Shown: positions 42,801 to 54,255, numbered from the stretch's first letter. The stretch is 64,000 nucleotides of DNA from Ruegeria sp. AD91A (GCF_003443535.1 NZ_CP031946.1:2046001-2110000), one strand, 5' to 3'. The notes: generated by a model not told the origin, from the letters alone. Numbers and translations are program-made.

Positions 42801-43373
42801 TCACGATATAGGAAGATTACAGCTACGAAGTTCGGTCATTGAAGATGAAAAGTTAGCGTTTTCAGAAGACAATTGCAGTCCAAAGTGAGTAGTCCGAACA
42901 GTATCGACCGGGAACTTTCCTGTCTTAGACGAACTTGCGTCCACTCGAAAAACGGAGTTGCCCAACGCTGACGTTTTGGATGAAATCTCGAACTCTTCGC
43001 CATCAGCGTTTCGATATGTATAGGTGCATTTTCCTGCAACACCGAAACAACTGTGAGGCTCAAAGCTCTCCCATTTATTCCCGGCCCAAACTCTACGCGT
43101 CATCAGCCCACTTTCGTTATAGTCAGTGGTGCTTATTCTTTCGCGCGAACCGACTTTATTGCGAGTAACGACCCTAAAAGCGCCATTCCGCTTACCAACG
43201 AAAGTGCTCACCCATTCGTTTCCATTAGAGTATTTCTCAGTCCAACTACATCCCTTGGGCATCTCCCAGAATCGTATTTCACCTGCTCTGATGCTTGTCA
43301 CCGTAGCGAAAAGTGCAAACATTGCAGTCAAGGTCGTGACTACAATGGGGGCAACCTTCACGATTGAATTCAT
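42801..43373 (-). CDS. Secreted hypothetical protein, AT-rich
   Basis: 190 residues from ATG 43373, preceded by AGGGAT; 43382 and 43400 are alternatives. An N-terminal signal peptide (VVTTLTAMFALFATVTSIRAG) suggests export to the periplasm. Three Cys are seen in the mature part, and no known domain was recognised. Base composition is clearly lower in GC than the neighbours and codon choice differs, which hints at recent acquisition. It lies between rpe and tuf. Confidence 0.6.
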   Translation of the reverse strand: MNSIVKVAPIVVTTLTAMFALFATVTSIRAGEIRFWEMPKGCSWTEKYSNGNEWVSTFVGKRNGAFRVVTRNKVGSRERISTTDYNESGLMTRRVWAGNKWESFEPHSCFGVAGKCTYTYRNADGEEFEISSKTSALGNSVFRVDASSSKTGKFPVDTVRTTHFGLQLSSENANFSSSMTELRSCNLPIS

Positions 43374-43497
43374 TTGTTTCATCCCTATTTGCGGACTCAT
43401 CTCTCAGACAGCACGGCAATCATGCCGACACATGCAACGCAGTGCAACGAAAGCAGTCTTAGCCAGTTGCCGCTTCGTCCCGCTAAGCGGTAGATCG

Positions 43498-43524
43498 AAA
43501 AAGGCCGCCCGATTTGGGGCGGCC
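43498..43524 (-). terminator. Rho-independent terminator of tuf
   Basis: On the minus strand GGCCGCCC and GGGCGGCC pair as an 8-bp stem followed by a run of five T. It lies 45-70 bases after the tuf stop. A second hairpin (GCCGGGC, TGAA, GCCCGGC; 43544-43561) sits between the stop and this terminator. Confidence 0.85.
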
Positions 43525-43568
43525 TTCTTTAGTTCATCGATGTGCCGGGCTGAAGCCCGGCCTACCGA

Positions 43569-44744
<1,176 letters not shown>

Positions 44745-44859
44745 TCCTCAGGCGCCCTTTTGCGATTTGGGGGACCCTTGGTCCCGTGGTTACATCTGCG
44801 CGCGCGAGATATTTGGTTCAAAGCGGAAAATCAAGCACATCCTGAGGGAAATGCGCCGA

Positions 44860-45450
44860 TCACGTTGGATTTTGCGTGACCTCGACAGATTCCAGCGGCT
44901 GGATCAGGTCTGGCCGTTTGTCAAACCAGCCGTTTTCTTCATGCTCTTCAGCAAGCCATTCCTCGACACGGTCGGCAACTTTTAGAGCCAGACCGCTCAT
45001 CTGTTCTTCTTTGGTGCGCTCGTGCCCTGACCCTTTAAATGCACTTCCGCCGGTGGTGTCTTCCAGCACCTGAAATTGCTTCCCTTTGGCCAGAAACTCT
45101 TTCTTCTTCACGTCATAGACGTTGACCAGCACAATCGCAGTGCTTCTGGGATTGTAAATCACAGGTATTCCCGGCGGAGCCAGCATGTAGCCCTCCAGAC
45201 TAATGCCGACGTCATATTCCTGCGAACCATCGTAACGCCCCAAACGAATATCAACAGCGTTCTGGATGGCTTTTGTCCATTCTTCAGGTGTGGCGTCCCG
45301 CGACACAGGTCCCTGAACGGCCTTGTCCGCAAAGGCATAGTTGACACGCAGTTTGAACTCGCCAAGGGATTCAGGTGGTTCATACACTTGTGTCTGTGTG
45401 CAGGCGGCCATCAGGGCCAGTCCGGTGATCAGCGTCAGAATGCGCAACAT
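44860..45450 (-). CDS. Hypothetical lipoprotein
   Basis: 196 residues. MLRILTLITGLALMAAC ends in a lipobox with Cys17 as the probable lipidation site. The mature part (YEPPESLGEFKLRVNYAFADKAV and so on) matches no domain I can name, though it resembles small Rhodobacterales lipoproteins with a long beta-rich body. Monocistronic, upstream of parC's 3' end on the same strand. Confidence 0.7.
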   Translation of the reverse strand: MLRILTLITGLALMAACTQTQVYEPPESLGEFKLRVNYAFADKAVQGPVSRDATPEEWTKAIQNAVDIRLGRYDGSQEYDVGISLEGYMLAPPGIPVIYNPRSTAIVLVNVYDVKKKEFLAKGKQFQVLEDTTGGSAFKGSGHERTKEEQMSGLALKVADRVEEWLAEEHEENGWFDKRPDLIQPLESVEVTQNPT

Positions 45451-45490
45451 GTCTCGTCTCGATAGGCCTGTTTTTTGTTGATCTAGCGCA

Positions 45491-45519
45491 CCGATACGGG
45501 TTGTGCCAAGCCGTATCGG
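45491..45519. repeat. Perfect 9-bp inverted repeat downstream of parC
   Basis: CCGATACGG and CCGTATCGG are exact inverse copies separated by 11 bases, between the parC stop (45547) and the lipoprotein start (45450). No T-run follows directly on the minus strand, so it could be a parC terminator stem or an operator for the lipoprotein gene. Confidence 0.5.
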
Positions 45520-45546
45520 CGGAAATTCACCTGCGCAGCAGCGCGA

Positions 45547-47895
45547 TCACGAAAACTTATAGTCACGTGGGAAGCCATAGGGTGGTTTTTTCCCGACAGT
45601 GGCCCGTTTTGCCAGCCATTGCGTCATATCCGCCTCATGTCGGGTCTTTTCGCCGCCCATGGACCATTTCAGGCCCTCTTCCCAGTTGAAGGTCGTTACA
45701 TCCGACAAACCGCCATCCAGCTCGAGCGTTCCCTGCCGACCTCGCGCCATATTGTACTTTTGCAAACGCACACCTTTTCCGCGCGTCATCTCGGGCAATT
45801 CCTCGGTTGGGAAAACCAGGAACTTGCCGTTTTGGGATATGACAGCCACGTGGTCGCCATCGACCGGCTTGCAGATCATTGCCGTTTCGCCGCCTTTGAC
45901 GTTCAGCACCTGCTTGCCATTGCGGGTCTGAGCAAGAACATCGTCCTCGGGAACCATGAATCCGTTGCCCGCGTCCGAAGCCACCAAAAGCTTGCGGCCG
46001 GGCTTGTGGATCAGAATGTCGATGATCTGCACCTCGTTCGGCAGATCAACCATGAGGCGCAAGGGCTCGCCCATGCCCCGCCCGCCGGGCAGGTTGGCAG
46101 CACTAACGGTGTAGAACCGCCCGTTCGAGGCAAACACCAGCAGCCGGTCCGTCGTTTCCGCGTGGAAGATGAACCTCGGACCGTCGCCATCCTTGAACTT
46201 AAGTTCGCGCTTCAGATCGATATGGCCCGTCATCGCGCGAATCCACCCCATCTGAGAACAGACCACGGTGATCGGTTCCTTGTCGATCATCGCTTCAAGC
46301 GGCACTTCTTCGACCTGCCCGGCCTCAGCGAACCGGGTCCGACGCGCTCCACCTTCGTAGTCTTTGCCGAAGGTCTTTTTGGTTTCTTTCAACTGCTCGG
46401 CGATCTTGGCCCATTGCAGTCCTTCGTCGGCCAGCAGGTCCTCAAGGTTGGCACGCTCCAGCATCAACTCGTCACGCTCGCGGACCAGCTCCATCTCTTC
46501 CAGACGACGCAAGCTGCGAAGGCGCATGTTCAGGATGGCGTCGACCTGAACCTCAGACAGTTCACCCTCACCCGGCTTGGGCGTGACATAATCTGACTCG
46601 TCGGTGGCGCGGACATGGGTAATGCCCCAATCCTCGCGCATCAGCGCTGCCTTGGGGTCGTCGTCGTAACGGATAATGTCGATCACACGGTCGAGGTTCA
46701 GGAAAGCAACGATAAAGCCCTCCAGCACCTCCAGACGATGATCAATCTTCGCCATACGGTGGCGGGACCGACGCAGAAGCACCTCTTGCCGGTGATCGAG
46801 GAAGGCGCGCAGCACTTCCTTCATCGAGCAGACTTTCGGCGTCACCCCGTCGATCAGCACGTTCATGTTCAGGTTGAACCGCACCTCGAGGTCCGAATTG
46901 CGATAGAGCATACCCATCAACACCTCGGGGTCGACGTTCTTGGAACGCGGCTCGAGGATCAGGCGGATGTCATCGGCGGATTCATCCCGCACATCGGCGA
47001 GGATCGGGATTTTCTTAGTCTGGATTAGTTCCGCGATCTTTTCGATCAGCTTGGACTTCTGAACCTGATAGGGGATCTCAGTGACGACGATCTGCCACTG
47101 ACCGCGGCCCAGATCTTCGACCTCAAACTTGCAGCGCAACCGGAACGACCCGCGCCCTGTGCGATAAGCCTGCGCGATATTCTCCGGTGGCTCGACGATT
47201 ACCCCACCGGTCGGAAAGTCTGGACCCGGCACGTAATTCAGCAACGTATCATCGCGCGCGTCTGGCGTCTTGATCAGATGCAGACATGCATCACAAAGTT
47301 CCGAAATATTGTGCGGCGGGATATTTGTCGCCATTCCAACGGCGATGCCGCTTGCACCATTGGCCAGCAGGTTCGGAAACTGAGCGGGCAGCACCACCGG
47401 CTCGGTCAGTGTCCCATCGTAATTGTCGCGGAAGTCGACGGCATCTTCGTTCAGACCCTCAAGCAGCGCTTCGGCGACGATGGTCATCCGCGCCTCGGTG
47501 TATCGCGAGGCCGCCGGGTTGTCGCCGTCGATGTTGCCGAAGTTCCCCTGCCCGTCTACCAGCGGGTACCGGACGTTGAAGTCCTGCGCCAAACGCGCCA
47601 TCGCGTCGTAAATGGCGGCGTCACCGTGCGGGTGATAATTGCCCATCACGTCGCCGGAAATCTTGGCGGACTTCCGAAAGCCTCCGGTTGCACTGAGTCG
47701 CAGTTCTCTCATCGCATAGAGGATTCGCCGATGTACCGGCTTCAATCCGTCCCGCGCATCCGGCAGGGCACGGTGCATGATGGTGGACAGCGCATAGGTC
47801 AGGTAACGCTCGCCTATCGCGCGGCGCAGCGGCTCCGCCACCTCACCCCCGTTGTCGGGGGCCTCCATGTTGGGGTCGTCGATCGTATCGTTCAT
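45547..47895 (-). CDS. parC: DNA topoisomerase IV subunit A
   Basis: 782 residues. [26 protein letters not shown] and [14 protein letters not shown] (active-site Tyr region) with the C-terminal beta-propeller identify ParC. It decatenates chromosomes with ParE. ATG 47895 is chosen because upstream in-frame sequence is not ParC-like. The quinolone-determining segment reads [12 protein letters not shown], with Ala at the E. coli Ser80 position and Asp at Glu84, as in other alphaproteobacteria. Confidence 0.95.
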   Translation of the reverse strand: MNDTIDDPNMEAPDNGGEVAEPLRRAIGERYLTYALSTIMHRALPDARDGLKPVHRRILYAMRELRLSATGGFRKSAKISGDVMGNYHPHGDAAIYDAMARLAQDFNVRYPLVDGQGNFGNIDGDNPAASRYTEARMTIVAEALLEGLNEDAVDFRDNYDGTLTEPVVLPAQFPNLLANGASGIAVGMATNIPPHNISELCDACLHLIKTPDARDDTLLNYVPGPDFPTGGVIVEPPENIAQAYRTGRGSFRLRCKFEVEDLGRGQWQIVVTEIPYQVQKSKLIEKIAELIQTKKIPILADVRDESADDIRLILEPRSKNVDPEVLMGMLYRNSDLEVRFNLNMNVLIDGVTPKVCSMKEVLRAFLDHRQEVLLRRSRHRMAKIDHRLEVLEGFIVAFLNLDRVIDIIRYDDDPKAALMREDWGITHVRATDESDYVTPKPGEGELSEVQVDAILNMRLRSLRRLEEMELVRERDELMLERANLEDLLADEGLQWAKIAEQLKETKKTFGKDYEGGARRTRFAEAGQVEEVPLEAMIDKEPITVVCSQMGWIRAMTGHIDLKRELKFKDGDGPRFIFHAETTDRLLVFASNGRFYTVSAANLPGGRGMGEPLRLMVDLPNEVQIIDILIHKPGRKLLVASDAGNGFMVPEDDVLAQTRNGKQVLNVKGGETAMICKPVDGDHVAVISQNGKFLVFPTEELPEMTRGKGVRLQKYNMARGRQGTLELDGGLSDVTTFNWEEGLKWSMGGEKTRHEADMTQWLAKRATVGKKPPYGFPRDYKFS

Positions 47896-48097
47896 ATATG
47901 ATGTGATACGACGCAAGGACGTCTTGGTAAAGCAAGCAACGCGTATTTTACTGGGGACAAGTCGCGCTTTTTGCAACAGGGGGAGGCAAGTCAGTGTTTT
48001 CCCCGAATTTTCGACTCAAGCGCACTATTATGCTATCATTCCAACAATTGAATAATTGCTGCCTTTTTGTTGTTACGATTGACCTGGGGGATGCGCC

Positions 48098-48727
48098 ATG
48101 ACGCGCCTTGTACTTGTTACTTTCGCCGCACTCGGCTGGACCTTTTACGTTATGAGCGGAGGTCCCGACTTTGAGCCGCGCGGAGTCCGCACAGCGGAAC
48201 CGGAACGCGTTGCCACTGCGCCAAGACCTGTCAAACCAGCCGTCGAACCAGCACCTGCCGAAACTTTGGTCGTTCGTGCTGCAGTAGAGCCGTCAGTATC
48301 GGGCCCCCCGGTCACTAAAACTGTCGCCGAGTTGGATGAAGCAGAAACAAAAGCGCTGTTGTCTCAGGTTGCGGCTGGCTTGAAGGCGAACCCCACGCTG
48401 TTCGCTGACGAAAACGTCACACTGACCCTGGCATCACTGGAGCAAGGCTTGGCCTCCTTGGAACAGGTGACTACCGACGCCGAATTGCCAACGGTTGAAC
48501 TGCCCGCCCCTGTTGAGGTCACCAAGGATATCCGCGAAATTTCAGGAACCCGTGTAAACCTGCGCGATGGGCCGGGGACGATCTATCCGATCATCGGCAA
48601 GGCCAGGATTGGCCAGCAGGTTGAGGTCTTTGGAGATTCAGGCAGCGGCTGGTTGCGCCTGCGCGTGTTACCCGGGCAACAGGTTGGGTGGATTTCGGCA
48701 TCACTCGTCCGGAAAACAACGAACTGA
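48098..48727 (+). CDS. SH3-domain secreted protein
   Basis: 209 residues. A short N-terminal helix (LVLVTFAALGWTFYVM) anchors or exports the protein. Residues 25-150 are low-complexity, Pro/Ala/Glu-rich. Residues about 150-205 form a bacterial SH3 domain (GTRVNLRDGPGTIYPIIGKARIGQQVEVFG...WLRLRVLPGQQVGWISASLV). Such domains bind peptidoglycan or proteins in the periplasm. It is divergent from parC and followed by a hairpin. Confidence 0.82.
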   Translation: MTRLVLVTFAALGWTFYVMSGGPDFEPRGVRTAEPERVATAPRPVKPAVEPAPAETLVVRAAVEPSVSGPPVTKTVAELDEAETKALLSQVAAGLKANPTLFADENVTLTLASLEQGLASLEQVTTDAELPTVELPAPVEVTKDIREISGTRVNLRDGPGTIYPIIGKARIGQQVEVFGDSGSGWLRLRVLPGQQVGWISASLVRKTTN

Positions 48728-48755
48728 CATCGAAGCGTCATTGCCCTGCCGCAAA

Positions 48756-48778
48756 CCCCGCCATAGCTATGGGCGGGG
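48756..48778. terminator. Hairpin after SH3-domain gene
   Basis: CCCCGCCATAG and CTATGGGCGGGG pair with one bulged G, 29 bases after the SH3 gene stop. There is no T-run, so termination strength is uncertain. Confidence 0.45.
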
Positions 48779-48796
48779 ATCAGGTTCGGAAGGCAC

Positions 48797-49624
48797 ATGC
48801 AGAAATCGATTCTAATTACAGGATGCTCGTCAGGCATCGGTCTGGACGCGGCACACGGAATGCGTGCGCGCGGCTGGCGCGTTTTTGCATCCTGCCGCCA
48901 GCAACGCGACTGTGATCGCCTGCGTGCGCAGGGGTTCGAAAGTCCCAGAATCGACTACACCGATACAGACAGCATCACGTCGGGTTTGTCTTATGTTCTT
49001 GAGGCTACAGGCGGCTCTCTGGATGCCGTGTTCAACAATGGCGCACATGGCCTGCCCGGCGCGGTTGAGGATGTTCCGACAGATGGTCTGCGCCATATTT
49101 TTGAGACCAATGTCTTTGGCTGGCACGAGCTGACCCGACAGGTCATTCCCGTCATGCGGGAACAGGGTCATGGCCGGATTGTGCAATGTTCCTCGGTTCT
49201 GGGTCTTGTCGCCTTCCCGTGGCGCGGCGCGTATGTCGCCACGAAATACGCGATCGAAGGGCTGACCGACACGCTTAGGTTGGAGCTTCGGGATACCGAC
49301 ATCCACGTCGCCCTGATCGAGCCCGGCCCCATCACCTCAAAACTCCGGGAAAAGGCGATCCCCATGTTCGAGAAATACATCGACTGGGAAAACTCGGCCA
49401 TTCGGGAAAAGTATGAGGACTCACTACTGAAGCGTCTTTACGAAAGCAGTGGGCCAGACCGGTTTGAATTGCCCGCCTCTGCCGTCACGGACAAGCTGGC
49501 CCGCGCGATCGAGGCGCGACGACCAAAACCGCGTTATTACGTGACCACCCCGACATATGTCGCGGGGTTCCTGCGCCGGATCCTGCCCACAAAAGCAACT
49601 GATCGCATCCTTTCGGATATCTGA
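48797..49624 (+). CDS. Short-chain dehydrogenase/reductase
   Basis: 275 residues. ILITGCSSGIGLDAA is the TGxxxGIG cofactor motif, NNGAHG the NNAG equivalent, and the catalytic residues are Ser in CSSVLG and YxxxK in YVATKYAIEG. Family members reduce or oxidise steroids, alcohols or fatty aldehydes. Length and the GPITSKLREK C-terminal part suggest the classical type. No informative neighbours. Confidence 0.88.
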   Translation: MQKSILITGCSSGIGLDAAHGMRARGWRVFASCRQQRDCDRLRAQGFESPRIDYTDTDSITSGLSYVLEATGGSLDAVFNNGAHGLPGAVEDVPTDGLRHIFETNVFGWHELTRQVIPVMREQGHGRIVQCSSVLGLVAFPWRGAYVATKYAIEGLTDTLRLELRDTDIHVALIEPGPITSKLREKAIPMFEKYIDWENSAIREKYEDSLLKRLYESSGPDRFELPASAVTDKLARAIEARRPKPRYYVTTPTYVAGFLRRILPTKATDRILSDI

Positions 49625-49701
49625 GACGATATTTCCCGTTCGCTTTTCGACGCTCTGACGCTAGATGGGTGATAATCGAAAAAACCGGACGGTGACTTCA
49701 T

Positions 49702-49905
49702 ATGGACCTTCTGATGGTCATTCTGCTTCTGGCTATGGCGGCGGTTGTCGTTGTTTTGGCCCTGGGCATCGCGAATTTCGGCAAAGGCGGCATGGAAGCG
49801 GCCAAGAAGAGCAACAAGATGATGCGCCTGCGCATTCTCTTTCAGTTCATCGCCGTGTTGTTGATCGTGCTTTTCGTGTATCTGCGCGGACAGGGAGTTC
49901 AATAA
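49702..49905 (+). CDS. Twin-transmembrane HIG1-type protein
   Basis: 67 residues with two membrane helices joined by a basic loop: MVILLLAMAAVVVVLALGIANF, then GGMEAAKKSNKMMRLRILFQFIAVLLIVLF. The F-x-KGG...SNK-MR-R pattern is the HIG1 domain, known as an accessory factor of cytochrome oxidase supercomplexes. It adjoins the cobalamin adenosyltransferase gene, with the ATG following its stop. Confidence 0.75.
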   Translation: MDLLMVILLLAMAAVVVVLALGIANFGKGGMEAAKKSNKMMRLRILFQFIAVLLIVLFVYLRGQGVQ

Positions 49906-50478
49906 ATGGTCGTACTCAACAAAATCTACACGCGCACTGGCGATGACGGAAAAACCGCTCTGGGCAATGGCGAGCGTGTAGCAAAATACTCGGGCCGCGT
50001 CGCAGCCTACGGCACAGTGGACGAACTGAACGCTTTTGTCGGCGTGGCACGGACTGAAGCCGAAGGCGATGTCGAGATCGCGCTGTCGCGCATTCAGAAT
50101 GACCTGTTCGATCTGGGGGCCGACCTCTGCCGACCTGACATGGAGAAAGATGCCGAGGCCGATTACCCGCCTCTGCGCATCGTGTCCGCCCAGATCGACC
50201 GACTGGAAGCCGAGATCGACGTAATGAACGAGACGCTGGAACCTCTGCGCAGCTTCATCCTGCCCGGTGGCTCGCGTCTGGCTGCACATCTGCATGTGTG
50301 CCGCACCGTTTCGCGCCGGGCCGAACGGCTTGCGGTCGAACTGACGAATATGGAGCCCGTCAACGACGTGGCGGTCAAATACCTCAACCGTCTCAGCGAC
50401 TGGTTCTTTGTTGCTGCCCGTTGCGCAAACGCAAACGGTAAAGACGACGTATTGTGGGTTCCGGGCGCGAACCGCTGA
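49906..50478 (+). CDS. Cob(I)alamin adenosyltransferase, PduO type
   Basis: 190 residues. The N-terminal KIYTRTGDDGKTALGNG is the ATP-binding motif of PduO-family enzymes. FILPGGSRLAAHLHVCRTVSRRAER and RLSDWFFVAAR are the core helices. It makes adenosylcobalamin from cob(I)alamin and ATP. It directly follows the HIG1-type gene. Cobalamin use by the organism agrees with the MttB-like cluster elsewhere in the window. Confidence 0.9.
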   Translation: MVVLNKIYTRTGDDGKTALGNGERVAKYSGRVAAYGTVDELNAFVGVARTEAEGDVEIALSRIQNDLFDLGADLCRPDMEKDAEADYPPLRIVSAQIDRLEAEIDVMNETLEPLRSFILPGGSRLAAHLHVCRTVSRRAERLAVELTNMEPVNDVAVKYLNRLSDWFFVAARCANANGKDDVLWVPGANR

Positions 50479-50670
50479 TCGCGAAATGCAGCGGTCGCGG
50501 GTAATATTCTTTCGCCTCTCTGCAAAAAAATTGCAAAACGCGACGTCCCGACGCCATGACGTGACGATTTTGCTCTGTTGTGCCACTGCGGCAAGCGCTA
50601 TCTAGTCGGGCGAGAGCATTGGTGGAGTCGCCTTCGCGGCTTACCGTTTTTTTGAGGAGAAAGCGCTACA

Positions 50671-51429
50671 ATGAAGGTACTGGTGCCTGTCAAACGCGTG
50701 ATTGACTACAATGTGAAGGTCCGCGTGAAAGCGGACGGTAGCGGTGTTGATCTCGCCAATGTCAAAATGTCGATGAACCCGTTCGACGAAATTGCAGTCG
50801 AAGAGGCGATCCGCCTGAAAGAAGCTGGCAAGGCTGACGAAGTCGTTGCTGTTTCGATCGGCGTGAAGCAGGCGCAGGAAACCCTGCGCACCGCGCTGGC
50901 CATGGGTGCGGACCGCGCAATCCTGGTTGTGGCGGCTGACGATGTACACACAGATATCGAGCCTCTGGCCGTTGCCAAGATCCTTGCCAAAGTGGTCGAG
51001 GAAGAGCAGCCGGGCATTGTTCTGGCGGGCAAGCAGGCGATCGACAATGATATGAACGCCACCGGCCAGATGCTGTCGGCCTTGCTGGGCTGGTCACAGG
51101 GCACTTTCGCGTCCGAGTTGGACATCGAAGGCGACACCGCCAAGATCACCCGCGAGGTGGATGGCGGTCTGCAGACCATCAGTGTCAAGATGCCTACCAT
51201 CGTGACCGTTGACCTGCGCCTGAACGAGCCGCGCTATGCTTCGCTGCCGAACATCATGAAGGCGAAGAAAAAGCCGCTGGACGAGAAAACCGCCGCCGAT
51301 TACGGCGTCGACGTCACTCCGCGTCTGGAAGTCGTCAAAACCGAAGAGCCGCCGGCACGTGCCGCTGGTATCATCGTTGGCTCGGTTGACGAGCTGGTCG
51401 AGAAACTCAAAGAAGTGGGGGCTGTGTAA
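50671..51429 (+). CDS. etfB: Electron transfer flavoprotein beta subunit
   Basis: 252 residues. [23 protein letters not shown] and the AMP-binding region [36 protein letters not shown] are conserved EtfB signatures. With EtfA it carries electrons from acyl-CoA and dimethylglycine/sarcosine dehydrogenases to ETF-quinone oxidoreductase. GAGGAGAAAG precedes the ATG. It shares one base with etfA (TAATG). Confidence 0.97.
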   Translation: MKVLVPVKRVIDYNVKVRVKADGSGVDLANVKMSMNPFDEIAVEEAIRLKEAGKADEVVAVSIGVKQAQETLRTALAMGADRAILVVAADDVHTDIEPLAVAKILAKVVEEEQPGIVLAGKQAIDNDMNATGQMLSALLGWSQGTFASELDIEGDTAKITREVDGGLQTISVKMPTIVTVDLRLNEPRYASLPNIMKAKKKPLDEKTAADYGVDVTPRLEVVKTEEPPARAAGIIVGSVDELVEKLKEVGAV

Positions 51430-52358
51430 TGGCTGTACTTCTGCTTGCCGAAGTGAACAACGGCGAACTGGCGATGGATGCGACCGCAAAGGCCGTAACC
51501 GCCGCGAAAGTGCTGGGTGACGTTACCGTTCTGGCCGCAGGCGGGTCTGCCGCTGCTGCCGGTGAGGCCGCCGCCAAGATCGACGGTGTGTCCAAGGTTC
51601 TGGTCGCCGAAGATGCGTCGCTGGGCCACCGCCTTGCGGAATCCACCGCTGCGCTGATCGTAGGTCTGGCGGATGGCTACGAGCACATCGTGGCGCCAGC
51701 AACCACCGACGCCAAGAACGTGATGCCTCGCGTTGCTGCTTTGCTTGACGTGATGGTGATCTCGGATGCATCCGGCGTTGTTGATGGCTCGACCTTCGAG
51801 CGCCCGATCTACGCGGGCAACGCGATCCAGACCGTCAAGTCGAACGACGCCAAGAAAGTCGTAACGATCCGAACCGCCAGCTTTGACGCTGCCAGTGAAG
51901 GGGGATCGGCCGCGGTTGAGACCGTGTCGGTTGGCGACAACCCCGGCCTGTCCGAATGGGTTGAGGACAAGGTGGCCGAAAGCGACCGCCCTGAACTGAC
52001 CTCGGCCAGCGTTGTTGTTTCGGGCGGACGCGGTGTCGGCTCGGAAGAAGACTTCAAACTGATCGAGGGGCTGGCTGACAAGCTGGGCGCTGCGGTTGGT
52101 GCGTCGCGTGCAGCGGTTGACTCGGGCTATGCTCCGAATGACTGGCAAGTGGGTCAGACCGGTAAGGTTGTTGCCCCTGATCTGTATGTCGCCGTCGGTA
52201 TTTCGGGCGCAATTCAGCACCTGGCCGGCATGAAGGACTCCAAGGTCATCGTTGCGATCAACAAAGACGAAGAAGCCCCGATCTTCCAGGTCGCTGACTT
52301 TGGTCTTGTCGCCGACTTGTTCCAGGCCGTGCCGGAACTGACCGAGAAACTCGGCTAA
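51429..52358 (+). CDS. etfA: Electron transfer flavoprotein alpha subunit
   Basis: 309 residues. The C-terminal FAD domain has [39 protein letters not shown] and [55 protein letters not shown], the classical EtfA signature. It pairs with EtfB. Dehydrogenases it may serve include the flavoprotein at 15704 and the acyl-CoA dehydrogenase at the right edge. Confidence 0.97.
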   Translation: MAVLLLAEVNNGELAMDATAKAVTAAKVLGDVTVLAAGGSAAAAGEAAAKIDGVSKVLVAEDASLGHRLAESTAALIVGLADGYEHIVAPATTDAKNVMPRVAALLDVMVISDASGVVDGSTFERPIYAGNAIQTVKSNDAKKVVTIRTASFDAASEGGSAAVETVSVGDNPGLSEWVEDKVAESDRPELTSASVVVSGGRGVGSEEDFKLIEGLADKLGAAVGASRAAVDSGYAPNDWQVGQTGKVVAPDLYVAVGISGAIQHLAGMKDSKVIVAINKDEEAPIFQVADFGLVADLFQAVPELTEKLG

Positions 52359-52388
52359 AGCCAAGCGCAAACAGCAAAAACCAAACAA

Positions 52389-52414
52389 GGCTCGCCAACA
52401 GGCGGGCCTTTTTC
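52389..52414 (+). terminator. Rho-independent terminator of etfBA
   Basis: AGGCTCGCC, AACA and GGCGGGCCT form a 9-bp stem with one G-T pair, followed by TTTTT. It lies 30 bases after the etfA stop and reaches the 3' end of the convergent gene at 52413. Confidence 0.85.
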
Positions 52415-53216
52415 AGTTCAGGTCCCTCAAGGCAACCAGCAGTTTTTCGGCAATCTCTCGATGCGCGGAGGGGCCGATCATGTGTTCCGCAATCGGCTGC
52501 TGCAGCGTCCCGTACAAAACATCTTCGAGAGCATCTGATCGAGCGGATACAGGTACCGAAACCTCTACAACATCAGCACATAGGGGTTGCAGTTGTTGGA
52601 TCATTGCGGCGTCAGGCACAATAGGGTCAATATGCGATCCGGCTTGCCGCTGCACATGCAACCAGAGCAGAACAACACTGGGTTCGATCCGGCCGATTAA
52701 TTCTCCTGTGGTTCGTATCCAGGCCTCTCGCAACTCCTGCACCACGACTTCGAATCGCGCGTCCTTTGGGGCGCTTAACCGCTCCAGCAAATGGCGCACG
52801 AAATGGATTTCAGTGAAGTCAACGTCGGGGTATAGCTCCAGCAAGTCTGAGGTGGGTTCAAGGAACCGATCATTGCGGCGCGGATGCACGCGGTAAAACC
52901 GATTTGATTGGCGCAGAAGATCCGGCACCTGCAACACGCACAGGCCTGACTGATTGACCAGTTTCAGTACCCCCGGATCAGTGGACAACGCTTCGACCCC
53001 GCAAAACAGGCTGCCGAAGTTCACGCACGGTTTTCCCAATCGCGTCTCCAGCACTGCCGGAAACGGGCAATCAACGAATCTGCCGAAAGTTTCCTCTCCT
53101 CCCAGGCAAGCCACAAATGGCTTGTCCAGCGCGCCGGGCGGACCCCGGAACCAAAGTTTCGAATCCGCATATTGACAGGCGGACTCCCCGCCGCTGTTTG
53201 TCTGATGAAAGCTCAT
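52413..53216 (-). CDS. DUF6473-family protein
   Basis: 267 residues. FRGPPGALDKPFVACLGGEETFGRFVDCPFPAVLETRLGKPCVNFGS matches the N-terminal block of a family common in Rhodobacterales (DUF6473, by recall) and often found as a sulfotransferase-like or motility-associated unknown. No signal peptide or membrane helix. It is convergent with etfA and separated from the hydroxybutyryl-CoA dehydrogenase by 163 bases. Confidence 0.65.
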   Translation of the reverse strand: MSFHQTNSGGESACQYADSKLWFRGPPGALDKPFVACLGGEETFGRFVDCPFPAVLETRLGKPCVNFGSLFCGVEALSTDPGVLKLVNQSGLCVLQVPDLLRQSNRFYRVHPRRNDRFLEPTSDLLELYPDVDFTEIHFVRHLLERLSAPKDARFEVVVQELREAWIRTTGELIGRIEPSVVLLWLHVQRQAGSHIDPIVPDAAMIQQLQPLCADVVEVSVPVSARSDALEDVLYGTLQQPIAEHMIGPSAHREIAEKLLVALRDLN

Positions 53217-53379
53217 ATCAAGCCCCCCGTTATCTCACCCGCTGCCATCTTGCGGCCACAGATATTGAAATTTTCCTAATGCGCGCATTTGAAGCAAAAT
53301 TGACCGCCTCGATCCTCTTGCCGCCTGCCCCGGTCTGCCGATACTGTCGCGGTATCCTCCAGGGCAAAGGCAGCTGAAC

Positions 53380-54255
53380 ATGGAAGTTAAATCGGTCGGG
53401 GTGATTGGCGCGGGTCAGATGGGTAACGGCATCGCCCATGTTATGGCTTTGGCGGGCTACGACGTCTTGTTGAACGATGTCAGTCAGGATGCTCTGGACA
53501 GCGCCATTTCCATAATCGAAGGCAACTTGGCGCGGCAGGCGTCGCGGGGCAAGATTACGGACGACGCGATGCAGACTGCCCTTAACCGGATCACGACCAC
53601 GCTGGAACTGCCGCGACTGGGTCAAACAGATCTGGTTATCGAGGCGGCAACCGAGCGGGAAGCTATCAAGCAAGCGATTTTCGATGACCTGCAACCGCAC
53701 CTGCTGCCGCATACGATTCTGACGTCAAATACATCCTCGATTTCCATCACGCGCCTGGCAAGCCGCACGGATCGACCCGAACGGTTCATGGGTTTTCATT
53801 TCATGAACCCTGTCCCTGTTATGCAATTGGTGGAATTGATCCGCGGCATCGCCACGGATGAAGCAACCTTCAACGCGTGCAAAGCGGTGGTGGATCGGTT
53901 GGGCAAAACGGCGGCAAGCGCCGAAGACTTTCCGGCCTTCATCGTGAACCGGATCCTGATGCCTATGATCAACGAGGCGGTTTACACACTCTATGAAGGC
54001 GTGGGGAACGTTCAATCCATCGATCAGTCAATGAAACTTGGAGCGAATCATCCCATGGGCCCGCTGGAGTTGGCGGATTTCATCGGGCTGGACACCTGCC
54101 TGGCGATCATGAACGTGCTGCATGACGGGTTGGCCGACACCAAATATCGTCCTTGTCCTCTGCTGACGAAATATGTCGAGGCCGGGTGGCTGGGTCGTAA
54201 GACCGAGCGCGGCTTTTATGATTACCGAGGCGAAGTTCCGGTACCGACGCGTTGA
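53380..54255 (+). CDS. hbd: 3-hydroxybutyryl-CoA dehydrogenase
   Basis: 291 residues. VGVIGAGQMGNGIAHVMALAGYDVLLND is the NAD-binding fold, SNTSSISITRLA and GFHFMNPVPVMQLVE carry catalytic Ser/His, and LGANHPMGPLELADFIGLDTCL the C-terminal domain. It oxidises 3-hydroxybutyryl-CoA in beta-oxidation and butyrate or PHB metabolism. Proximity to etfBA is a common Rhodobacterales arrangement. Confidence 0.93.
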   Translation: MEVKSVGVIGAGQMGNGIAHVMALAGYDVLLNDVSQDALDSAISIIEGNLARQASRGKITDDAMQTALNRITTTLELPRLGQTDLVIEAATEREAIKQAIFDDLQPHLLPHTILTSNTSSISITRLASRTDRPERFMGFHFMNPVPVMQLVELIRGIATDEATFNACKAVVDRLGKTAASAEDFPAFIVNRILMPMINEAVYTLYEGVGNVQSIDQSMKLGANHPMGPLELADFIGLDTCLAIMNVLHDGLADTKYRPCPLLTKYVEAGWLGRKTERGFYDYRGEVPVPTR

